NCBI RefSeq assembly: GCF_000204055.1
Contig: NW_006768765.1
Location: 2,395,369-2,459,368 of the forward strand
DNA length: 64,000 nt
Origin: Melampsora larici-populina 98AG31
Lineage: Eukaryota > Basidiomycota > Pucciniomycetes > Pucciniales > Melampsoraceae
Direction of reading: 5' to 3'
This document shows positions 46,354 through 55,514 of the stretch, in pieces. Position numbers and translations under genes: made by a program. Within the stretch, counting starts at the first letter, position 1. Every line of letters begins with the position of its first letter. The notes under the pieces were generated by a model that did not search any database, was not told where the DNA came from, and worked only from the letters and a program-made list of their open reading frames with translations.

Positions 46354-47427
46354 CTAGGTCTCAATCAATTTCATTTTCTCGGGCCAACTCTTGTCCTCGA
46401 TTGCCTCGAGAAATCTTCGTGCGTCTAATGTCTCTTCCTCTGTATATGGCACTAGATAACGTAAATATGCTAACGATGTCCATCTCCCCTAACGTGCGAT
46501 CTTCTCCATCTTGACTCCTAGGTTGAATCTTAGGGATGCCCCTCCCACTCGGAAGGAGTGTCCCGTCCACGACGTTGGGCTTGCCAGTCCCCATACCTTT
46601 CCTACCGCATTTAGAAAACGTGTCTTCGATAGTGGTTTGAGTACGCCTTTCTCTGTTGTCGAAAATAAGATCGTATCCGGGTCCTGACGTGGGTGCCTAT
46701 CCATCCACCGTTTTAGAGCAATGACTGGGTTGAGGATATTCAGTTGTTGTTGTAGATGTATGACCTGAATCTCGCCTGGCTTGGCGGTTTTAGCCTTTCT
46801 TAGGTGTAGTTTCGCAAAGTTGGTTCCTTTGTAGGATCCAAACTCCACATGCCTGCGAAGTAACGCTCCACTCTCAATTGTTGTCCTCGTCAGCTCGCCC
46901 AGTCTTGCCATACCCCAATAGGCGATTATCCCAATCGTTCCCACCAGTTGTTCTGTTTCGGAGCCGTTGTAAGTTTCCCGGAAGAGGTTGAAAATCTGTC
47001 TTATCATTATCGGCCGTTTTAAGGTTACTAACGACTTCTCTTCTTCCTTACGTTTCGTCGCTGTTAACAAGGTTTTCACGACCTCGTGGTCTGCTGTTGG
47101 TCTAGAGGTGTGACGGACGATATGCCAGGCCCGAATTCCGTCGAGGTATTTCTTGACGGTTACTGAGCTAATAGGTCTGTCCGGTCCATCTGGTGCCTCC
47201 TCCTTTGACGTTCTGGCCCATGCCACGAAGTCGTATATTTCTTTGTCCGTGATTTTATGGTCTGGGTTGAAGGATCCTGCTGATTTCTCCTTAAATTCCT
47301 TGAACTTAGACACCCCGGAACTATAACCTGCCAACGTGGTTCTGGCCCAGCTTCCCGATGCCGCATGGCGACCTGCCCTTGATGCGTTTGCCGAAGCGTC
47401 GATGAAATGGCGGGGTAAGTTCGACAT
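46354..47427 (-). pseudogene. tyrosine recombinase of the PAT/DIRS element, stopped before the catalytic Tyr
   Basis: A phage-integrase-type tyrosine recombinase that would insert the circular retroelement DNA. The frame from ATG 47427 runs 312 codons to TAG at 46489-46491, then continues in the same frame for 44 codons to the natural stop at 46354-46356. Before the stop: a SAM-like N-terminal half, the catalytic Arg in GMARLGEL, and the HxxR motif in GHSFRVGGASL. After the stop: GRWTSLAYLRYL, whose Tyr is the expected nucleophile. The nonsense codon therefore removes only the nucleophile segment. Full length would be 357 codons, normal for the family. A sequencing error or stop readthrough are alternatives. 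Confidence 0.88.
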
Positions 47428-47478
47428 TGCTAAGCCCAGTCAGTGAGGTTGGTGGCTTTGGTGGAGGAGCCCTTACGT

Positions 47479-49164
47479 TTAACGTTCCTGAATCATCCGA
47501 CTCTCTAAATCTCTCGGCATCTGAATGTATACCATATCTGACACGCGTTTCTTCGAGTCAAACCCCCTCGACAGCCTGTCCGCAGCGTTATCCTCGGACG
47601 TCACTCTTCGAACCTCGATGCACGCTTGATCCTGTAGGAGCAGGCGTTGCAATTTTCGCCATTCGTCGTTTACTGCTCGGTCCCTGGACTTGCCATTTCG
47701 AATGGCATTTTCTGTTACGGTGTTGTCCGTGAGCATGAGGAACCGTCTCCCCCCTACCGACCTCAAACTCTTCAGTAACAAGTATCCTAAACGCACCGCG
47801 GCTGTCTCTGCCCATGCGATGCCGCGTTGCAGACCGTCTCTTGATGGGTCATTCCAGCCAGATCTAAGGCGGAACTTGGCCCACTTCTTACCCACGATCA
47901 CTCCGACTCCGTACGAGGTCAACGCGTCGCCTACCCAGCCGACGTTCAAGATTTCCGTCCGGGGAATGAGTCGTTTTGGCGTCGCTAGCGTGAGTGCCTT
48001 GCGCCATTCCACCAGGTCCTCTCGAACGCATGCTGGGGTTTCTCGCCGTGCTGACCTATGTACCCACTCCGCCATGTGGTGGTGAATATCTACGCAGTAG
48101 GTTTTCATTTGCGGGAGGACCATTGCCGTGTGAGCCAACTTCCCTGCTAAACGTTGTACTTCTTTAAAGGTGTGGGTCCTTGATGATAGGAAGGTGTTGA
48201 TCTCAGCTAATTGTTCTTGAACTTTCTCTCGTGGTAATCGCACCGTTTTCTCGACTCCGTTCCAGATAAATCCGAGGTAACGCTGTTCCTCTGCGAAATC
48301 TTGTGCTTTCTCCACATTTTCGACGACGCCCATCCTCTGGCTCAAGGCCGATATTTCTGCGAGGGTCACTGGAGACCTTGTGTGTTTAGGACGCACGAAC
48401 ACCGTGTCGTCCACCCATCTGAAAGCAGCGGACAGTGGGAAGTTAGCAAGCACAATCGCTTTCCAGGTATCTGCCACCTGGCCAAATACCCCGCATCCTG
48501 CCACTCCGCCGAATGTGATGCGTGTGTCCAGCAACACTCGGTCGTCGAATGTTCGTATCATCAAGAATTTCCACTGGGTCGGGTCTGTGGGTATCTGGCG
48601 ATAGGCTTTCGCCCAGTCGTAAATCGCTAATAAAAGTTCTTCTGGCGTCGAGCACAGGAACTCTGCTACTACGTGGAAACTATCCCAGGTAGTTTCGAAA
48701 TCGACTTTATTGACACCTTCGTTCACGGATACAATCTCGGGGTCAATTCGAGGGAATGAAAGGTCATTTATCGGCCTCGTGGACCCATTTCCGTTCACCA
48801 CTGCACCGATGGGGCTTGTTCGGAAGAATCCTATTCTCGCATATACCTCGCTTTTAGAGAAGGGACCTGCCATTCGTCCTGCGGCGAGTTCCACCTCAAA
48901 GTTCTCCAGGATCTTCCCTCTGGCTGCTTCTGCGGATGAATGATTTGGGGGGCAAAAGTATGGCACACCTGGGACCTCAGCGTGGTGGATACCTTGGTCG
49001 AAACCATGTTTCAGGCCATGCAAGATATGCCTATGCGTCTCTAGGAGGCCTGCCTTCTCTAGTTCTTCTTGCCAGACCAGTAAATTCATCTCACAGGTGG
49101 CCTCAGTTGGCCATCTCCTAGGATCATGATTGGGCCTCCTTTGTGGGCTAGGTCGAGTCGTCAA
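47479..49164 (-). CDS. reverse transcriptase / RNase H of the PAT/DIRS element
   Basis: 561 aa, uninterrupted. The RT part spans about residues 60-330, with KVDFETTWDSFHVV, IYDWAKAYRQIPTDP (the first catalytic Asp), TFGGVAGCGVFGQV, and the active-site pair in FRWVDDTVFV. A thumb/connection region with YLGFIWNG follows. The C-terminal RNase H region has GWVGDALTSYGVGV, ETAAVRLGYLLL, FLMLTDNTVTENAI and DNAADRLSRGF, carrying the expected acidic residues. No methyltransferase domain, consistent with a PAT-like rather than a DIRS1-like lineage. Lies between gag (178 nt away, across a poly-G tract near 49260) and the recombinase (51 nt away). Confidence 0.92.
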   Translation of the reverse strand: MTTRPSPQRRPNHDPRRWPTEATCEMNLLVWQEELEKAGLLETHRHILHGLKHGFDQGIHHAEVPGVPYFCPPNHSSAEAARGKILENFEVELAAGRMAGPFSKSEVYARIGFFRTSPIGAVVNGNGSTRPINDLSFPRIDPEIVSVNEGVNKVDFETTWDSFHVVAEFLCSTPEELLLAIYDWAKAYRQIPTDPTQWKFLMIRTFDDRVLLDTRITFGGVAGCGVFGQVADTWKAIVLANFPLSAAFRWVDDTVFVRPKHTRSPVTLAEISALSQRMGVVENVEKAQDFAEEQRYLGFIWNGVEKTVRLPREKVQEQLAEINTFLSSRTHTFKEVQRLAGKLAHTAMVLPQMKTYCVDIHHHMAEWVHRSARRETPACVREDLVEWRKALTLATPKRLIPRTEILNVGWVGDALTSYGVGVIVGKKWAKFRLRSGWNDPSRDGLQRGIAWAETAAVRLGYLLLKSLRSVGGRRFLMLTDNTVTENAIRNGKSRDRAVNDEWRKLQRLLLQDQACIEVRRVTSEDNAADRLSRGFDSKKRVSDMVYIQMPRDLESRMIQER

Positions 49165-49342
49165 TAACCTTTGGGGATAGCGGAATGAAATGACAAGACA
49201 GAACCACGGGTTATGAGGGGAGGGTAAGTCTCACTTCACACGCTCTCAACGCTCAGGGGAGGGGGGGGGGGCAACTACTCCTCGGAATTTGGGCAAGGCC
49301 TGGTTGCAATAGCGATATTCATATGCATTTCATGACGTTGGC

Positions 49343-50959
49343 TTACGCATATCTCCCCTTTCCTCTGCCTTTCTTGCCCCTAGGGCTGCGGCTTCTCGAT
49401 GGGCTTCGTTTCTTGTACTTGCCCCTATCATCGCGCTGCGCACGGCCTCGGTCATAATCTCTTTGGTTGTAGTCACTCTCTCGAAGTCTGTCGCGGTAAC
49501 TCTCGCGGTCCTCATAGGCGCTCCGTCCTCCGGGCTCCTTCAAGCGTCTCGCTGTCGCGTCTTTCCTCTCTGACTCTGACATCAGCTTCCAGCAATGGGA
49601 CGGGATCCACGACTCGTTGTCTCTGGGACGCTCTCGGTCTGTTTGACGGTAGGATGATGTAGTTGTTGGGGTCTTCTTCGAGGATGCGTTTGACAATGTG
49701 GATCGGGGCAGGCCTGTCAGAGGGTTCAGGTGTGCTAGGACTCCGCCTGGTGCGTATGGATTTGTGCGATAAGCTTTTTCTTGGTACGCATCTGCCGCCA
49801 ACTTCGCGTCCTCGAGAATTGCTGTCTGAAGCTTGCTAAAGTTTTTGATCCGATTATCTATAGTTTCCCGCATCACCCCTTGTCGTAAGCGTACGCAGTA
49901 TCTTAGGGCTACCATCCAACCATAAGTTTCACGGATCCCCATCACTATCTTCCGGTGACCGTCGAAACGCTCCGACAGTGTTGTCCAACCTGCGTCTGCG
50001 ACGTATTGTATAAACAATCCCATGCAATCGATCCATTCTTCGAATTGCATCGTCAGTTCCTCTGGAGGGGGGTTTCCCCCGTAGACTCGTAAGGAGGAAC
50101 TTCCATCTTCGATTCGCGATTCTGAAGGAGCTTTCCTACGACTCCACTCTGTCTGGTCATCGGCGAGGAAGTAGCGGTTGAAGGTTGTTAAAGGTATGTA
50201 AGATTTGAATGTTTTCAACCATTGGGTTAGGACGGGAGACAATTGTGTGAGTCCCTTTCCCATTTCCTCGGAATCGTCTGCGACCAGCAGTCGACCGTTC
50301 TCTACCACATCCCCGTTTCTCAAAACTAGGCGACCTTTCTTCGTGGCCATAAGTACCTTCACCATTTCCGCTTCTTCCTCTGCCGACATGTCGTTAGCGT
50401 CCAGCGTCTGGGTTTGACCTGCCACCCGAGTGGGTTGGGTATTGGCGACGTGATTTGTTGCCTGAGGGAGTTGGCGGGTCCATCCTGCAAGAGGAGGTTG
50501 GCGTGTTGGTGGAGGATTCCTCTGGACCGACATTGCACGAGGTGGGGAAGGGGGGGAAGGGACGTGATAACGGGGCGGCGATGGATTCCGAGGGGGGGCG
50601 TAGGATCTCGTCACTGGTTGTGACTCTTGCTGTGCGTAGTCTACCGCTTGGTGTGTTTGCTGAGTTCGCGTGCGACTGTCTCTGAAACGCTGGGCCAACG
50701 GCTGATTGCTTTCCGTGTCTGGGCTGGGCTCCTCTGCGATCAGATTGTATGGTCGAGCGTTGGGTAGTCCGCTCTTGCTTGCGATCGGCGTTTCGTAGCG
50801 TAAGCCGCTACCGCTTGCTATCGGGCGTCCGCCCACCTCAACTTGTCTCGACTGCGAGGTTGGGCCTAGGAGGTAGCTCAGCAGGGCTTCTCCTTCTGCG
50901 TAGTGTCCTGTTTCATATAGGCGGTTCACCAAGTCATTTGGGTTCTCGAACGCAGTTGT
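49343..50959 (-). CDS. gag-like protein of the PAT/DIRS element
   Basis: A frame of about 538 codons ending YKKRSPSRSRSPRGKKGRGK at the stop. No ATG opens it: it follows a TAA near 50960 and begins TTAFENPNDLVNRLYETG, so it probably joins an upstream exon or has been split by a frameshift. Content: a Pro/Ser/Gln/Arg-rich N-terminal third, a central helical capsid-like region with LTQLSPVLTQWLKTFKSYIP, WIDCMGLFIQYVADAG and RIKNFSKLQTAILEDAK, and a strongly basic Arg/Asp then Arg/Ser C-terminus suited to nucleic-acid binding. It replaces the zinc knuckle of other gags; none is seen. Confidence 0.75.
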   Translation of the reverse strand, partial: TTAFENPNDLVNRLYETGHYAEGEALLSYLLGPTSQSRQVEVGGRPIASGSGLRYETPIASKSGLPNARPYNLIAEEPSPDTESNQPLAQRFRDSRTRTQQTHQAVDYAQQESQPVTRSYAPPRNPSPPRYHVPSPPSPPRAMSVQRNPPPTRQPPLAGWTRQLPQATNHVANTQPTRVAGQTQTLDANDMSAEEEAEMVKVLMATKKGRLVLRNGDVVENGRLLVADDSEEMGKGLTQLSPVLTQWLKTFKSYIPLTTFNRYFLADDQTEWSRRKAPSESRIEDGSSSLRVYGGNPPPEELTMQFEEWIDCMGLFIQYVADAGWTTLSERFDGHRKIVMGIRETYGWMVALRYCVRLRQGVMRETIDNRIKNFSKLQTAILEDAKLAADAYQEKAYRTNPYAPGGVLAHLNPLTGLPRSTLSNASSKKTPTTTSSYRQTDRERPRDNESWIPSHCWKLMSESERKDATARRLKEPGGRSAYEDRESYRDRLRESDYNQRDYDRGRAQRDDRGKYKKRSPSRSRSPRGKKGRGKGRYA

Positions 50960-51201
50960 TTAATTACACACGATGTAACTGTTAGCTCCCTTTCCTCTAT
51001 TTCGTCTTTTATCTGATTGCTGAACGCTGTTTCCCGCCCTGCTCCGTAGGTTTGTGGATCTCAAGGGATACGACCTTCCACCCCACTCCATAGGTTCTGT
51101 GGATTCACCCTCCCACCTCCTCTCTAGGTTCTGTGGATCGAGGGATTCTGGCACCTCTACCTCGCGGTGTCTTAGGTCTCTGCCCTGCCCCCCTTCCGGG
51201 A

Positions 51202-51846
51202 TCATGGCTTTCCGCCTCCCATCTGGGGTCTAGGACTTGTAATCGGACGAGGCTCGTCGTGTTGATGAAGTCGGGGTGTTTCTGAGGTAGGTGAAAGTGT
51301 AGTGAAGAAGGGGGGGGGGTTTCGACAGAAGGGCGTCTTACCTGATGGTTGTCGGTAAGAGGGCTGGTCTTCGTCCTCTGACGGGGTTGGGCTTGTGTGG
51401 CTCTCTGCCCGCGCTTTCCCTTTCTCGGCTGGAGGTCTCCAGGAGTGGTCGTCTGCGTCTGAGCCGATGACAGGGCCTTGGAGCAATTGCGCGCCCGTCG
51501 GTTCGCCGTCAATCTCGTTTAGGGGTGAGCCGTCTATGTTGCCGTCCTGTGCATCGTCTTGGTCTTCATCGCTCTCGCCGATTTGTCCTAACGATTGGTG
51601 ATTTAGTGTCGATTGTCGGGGGGTTGCCAGAGGTGGACCCGGGGGTTGTCCAAGGGCCACTGATCTAGACCTCGTGAGGGTGAGATCTGGTACCTGTTCT
51701 GCTGATCCGATGGGGGCTGTCGACTGTGACCTCACCGGAGGGGGACTTGGGGGTCCATCCTTTGATTCTCTAGACTCCGTGTATGCTATGGCTCATGCGG
51801 TCGCCTCTGCCACTGCTCTATCCAATTCTTGTTGATCGTTTGACAT
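51202..51846 (-). pseudogene. 5' part of gag, broken by a stop codon
   Basis: ATG at 51846, just inside repeat A1, opens MSNDQQELDRAVAEATA and hits TGA at 51793-51795. The same frame then stays open to 51202 (RSQSTAPIGSAEQ, acidic and Ser/Pro-rich). The next gag segment is in another frame, so an intron or frameshift lies between about 50960 and 51210. Confidence 0.6.
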
Positions 51847-51875
51847 CTTGAATTTCAAAACTAGGTGTTTCCTTC

Positions 51876-52126
51876 GCAAAAACTGAGAATCTCACCAACG
51901 TGTGATGACTCGTGTGAGATTATTGGAAACTTGAGATGGGTTGATCTGTAGTGATCACAGTGAAAGAGGGTGAGGGAGATCGAACAGGTATCGCACGCCA
52001 AATTTTTGGCCGAGAGATTTGAAATCTCTTCGCCATGCAAACCTTTTACTACCTCACCTTTCACAGGTCGCCCTCCCAAGTTTCCATGGACGGTAGAACC
52101 ACCTGTGTTATGGTGGTTCAGGTCAT
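51876..52126 (-). repeat. split direct repeat A1 (element 5' end)
   Basis: 251-bp terminal copy of A2. The outer edge is GGTTCAGGTCAT|GCTATA. The gag start lies 30 bp inside it. Confidence 0.92.
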
Positions 52127-52411
52127 GCTATATTTCATTTTGTTTCTCTCTCAGGGAAGCACTGCACAGGAACCACTGAAAAAACACTGTATAGCTCACT
52201 ATTACACTATGTGGTTTGCAATCAGGCAGAAAAAGAAACAAGATTGATTACAAAGCCAAAGTCTATGTGTACCTTCAAGCCTATTGGGCTGGATCATGTA
52301 GGAGAGTAGATATAGTGTTGATAGAAAATAAAAAGGAAATAAAGAAAGATCTAAACAAAAGTAGAGAAATAGTAAAAGACAAAAGATAAGAAAGATCAAA
52401 CACTGGAAGCA

Positions 52412-53144
52412 TGTTCACTTAAGCAATTTCTAGTCAGAAATTGCATTCTGCAAAATTTAGAGTGCTGGCTAACTTGACTAAGTCCCTCTCGGACAAACGT
52501 GTAGTTGAGAGAGGGACTTAGACCTTATACCACCTCTTTGGCATATGAGCCAGAAAGGTATGGCTGGGCACATTTATAATCCCCCATACCTTAGTAGGCT
52601 GTATACAAACATCTTCTGGACCAAAGAAAGGTCCTCTGCGCCTGATCATCCTACACACACATGTCTTTTCAAATCCCTCCATTGTTGCCAGGAAAGCCCT
52701 TACAACCAATATACTTGAAGAATTGGTTTTTGTGTAACATTTCAATGTGTTTGGTGTGAGCTTTTGACAGGTTGTCAGCTTTTGTCCTGATTTTCATATT
52801 TTTTGCAAACTTCACACTTGCATTGCTCTGTGGGTTTAGAATCAAATTCAAAGCAGTCTAAACATAGGTGTGTACATTAAGTGGGCGCACAGCTCATTTC
52901 TTTGGTCCCAAGGATAATTGTTTTCAGGATACAAAGATATGGTATGTTGAGAAAGTCCCCAGCCAAACTTTTCCGGCTCATACGCCAAGGAGGTGGTATA
53001 AGGTCTAAGTCCCTCTCTTGACGACTTGTTTGTCCAAGAGGGACTTAGTTAAGTTAGTAGTGCTGGGTTGGTGGAGTATGGTTCATTTTTGCATTTTAAA
53101 CTTTACAGAACCCAATTTCTGCCCAGAAATTGCTTAAGTGAACA
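52412..53144. mobile_element. 733-bp TIR element with palindromes nested in its ends
   Basis: Outer ends TGTTCACTTAAGCAATTTCT and its inverse, with inverted similarity for roughly 170-190 bp. Each arm contains a foldback, for example TAAGTCCCTCTC (52479-52490) with GAGAGGGACTTA (52509-52520). The interior minus strand has decayed Cys-rich coding traces (CKCEVCKKY) with stops. No transposase recognised. Confidence 0.65.
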
Positions 53145-53691
53145 CACCCCAAGACTTTTTTTCTTGAGGCTGATGAGATAGGCTTCAAGAGCCTTTTGAG
53201 CTTCTCCAAATACCCCAGCTGGTATGATGGCTTCCTTGAACCATGCTTGAGCCCCCCCCAACTGCTCCATGGTCTTAGGGGCCATTCCACCTGGGCAAGG
53301 GTTCCAAATATCCACAGCTGCCAAAAAGGTTTACTCACATGCACAGGATGTGGCAGACACCAACAAGTACTCACAAGCAAGTTGCAAAAGGACTGGACAT
53401 CTTTGCTTGTGTTCCTGTGAATGGATAGAGGGAATTGAGTGGGGTTTGGTCCTTCTTAATTGGAAAATTCCCCTGAAAATAATTTGTGGGTTCAGTATCT
53501 GGTGATTTTTGGTAAAAGTGTTAGAAACTCCAAAGATATCAAATGTGTTGGTATAAGTGGGATCATTGTTCTCATCAGGTGACAGAGTTGGCTCTTGCTT
53601 TTCTGACTCATCCTTGTCTCACAGTCCATTGAGAGCGTGTTTGATGGCCAGATTGGAAGATAATTTGTGTTCAAGGTAATTGTCAACTGTA

Positions 53692-53720
53692 AGAGGTTTA
53701 TTGCTGTGCAATAAACCTCT
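53692..53720. repeat. perfect 13-bp hairpin
   Basis: AGAGGTTTATTGC, loop TGT, then GCAATAAACCTCT. Confidence 0.9.
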
Positions 53721-55414
53721 GGCATAGTGACAAAATAAATGTTCATTACCTCTCTACATAACTAAACAGATGATATAAACTATATACAAGAACAATAACC
53801 CTCACCTCAACACTCTAGTTTCAAGAAGTGAAATTGAAAATAAAATCATTCAAAACAAATTCTGTGTAATGACATATGTTACAGAAAACAGTCGTACTGC
53901 TGCATGTAGCAATGTTCCAAGAAAAAAGCAACAATCAGATAGGATCAAAATGGAAGCCACAGGGTTGATTAAAATGAACCCTGACAAGGTGTAACATAAG
54001 TTTGACTACACACCAGCCTAGTGATCCCTGACCAAGTGCAACATAATCTTGACAATGTTCCAGCCCTGTTATAAATCAGGGCCCGGTTTAAAATTTTACT
54101 AACAACAAAACATCAGAACCCTAACCTATTTGACAGACCGGCCAACATTGCTACAATGAGGTACTAGATAAATATCAGTTCATATTTGCAAATCAATGAA
54201 AGAATTTGCATATTTCACCAATTCAACAACAACACACATTTACCTTTCTTGTTAGAAGATCAAACTACCATTTTTCAAAATCCAACTGTGTTCAAAAACC
54301 AAACTTATTATCCACTTTGGAAACTCTTCCTTCAAAGGCTTCTCTACCAGTTTAACTTTTTGTTGTTGTTCAGATATATTTCCCTCTATCTTACTTTTTC
54401 CACTTAGGATGTTACAGATTGTTTAGCAGTTGCTATCTGACTAAAGTTCTTAGTTTTCCTCCCTTTTTTGATAAAGACTTGTTTTATCAAACCAATGCTA
54501 AAGTGGCACCCAGGATAATTTTATGTCAGTAACATATTCACCTCATCAGGTTAATTAAGTCATTGCACTTACTATAAGATGCTGGCAGCAGATTTTGTTC
54601 CGCACCATAGACAACTATAAGTAAACAATCATAATTTTATCAATTACTTACAAAGAATTGAAAAATAACTTCCCTGTAGCTTAGGAGATATCTTCCAAAC
54701 TTGAAAAGATAAGTTTTGTAAGTATCATTCAGCTCAAACTACTGCATTTATTCACTCACTCAGAGGTTTGAGCTGACAGTGATGAATGGTAAAGAACTTC
54801 CCTTGGAAACAAGGGTTAAGGATAGCAAGACCAATGCATTCAGTATCAAGCACCTTGTCCTGATACTTGGTCATATATTCAATCCTTTTGTTGATGGCAA
54901 TTTTGATGCTTTAGAATTCTGATGCTATGGATTTATGAGTTTTGTCAAGGGACACTTGAACCAAAAAATTGAACTTGGTGAAATACCTGAGGCTCAGATA
55001 AGTTTAGATCAAAACTTTCACTTTTGGACTGGGCAAGCCTCATGGGTCATTCATGAAGATGCAATAACATTGTAAGTAAAGGAATTGCAGATGAGTGAAG
55101 TGAAAGAAGGTTTGAAATTGATGAGGATCAAACCCTTGACTCATAGGTAACTTCTAAAGAGAAACAGACAACATACACAGCTAGGAGTTAGCAGCACACA
55201 ACAAGAATAGAGAGCACATATGGCAACACATTAAAAAAGATCACACAACACAACAGACAATAAATCAAATGTGATCATACTAAGGAACACACTAGACAAA
55301 TACTCAACACTATTTGCTGTCATAATAACCAAGAAGCCTTTCACACCCATTTTGAACTGGTGGCAAGTTCTCATAATGAATAATTGGAGGTTGACAGGAC
55401 TCCATCATGGTGTC

Positions 55415-55514
55415 CGTGTAGGGTTTGCTTGTCAACAAGCGCACACCAACTCCCTTTGAGGCAGAGGGGGAAGTCATGCGCACTTGTCAACAAGCAAGCT
55501 CTACACAGACACGG
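55415..55514. repeat. imperfect inverted repeat ~100 bp
   Basis: Left arm CGTGTAGGGTTTGCTTGTCA and, inverted, a right arm ending CTACACAGACACGG. Both arms carry the near-palindrome CTTGTCAACAAG. Could be a tiny MITE. Confidence 0.5.

Larger units (their letters stand above)
45289..52126 (-). mobile_element. PAT/DIRS-type tyrosine-recombinase retrotransposon with split direct repeats
   Basis: Read on the minus strand the order is A1 (52126-51876), gag, RT/RNase H, tyrosine recombinase, B1 (46027-45804), A2 (45804-45554), B2 (45512-45289). This A1-ORFs-B1-A2-B2 layout is the split-direct-repeat structure of PAT-like members of the DIRS order, which integrate a circular DNA with a tyrosine recombinase and make no target duplication. 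None is seen. A1 and A2 differ at about one base in 251, and B1 and B2 at about two in 224, pointing to a recent insertion. Even so, gag and the recombinase each carry a premature stop. Confidence 0.88.

Noticed and set aside
45859..46357. + strand frames of 100-158 codons in the retroelement
   Set aside because: They overlap repeat B1 and the recombinase tail on the opposite strand; the same frame appears in the duplicate B2 because it is a repeat.
54100..55300. Protein gene in the AT-rich stretch
   Set aside because: Only short frames with biased composition and no splice-consistent extension.
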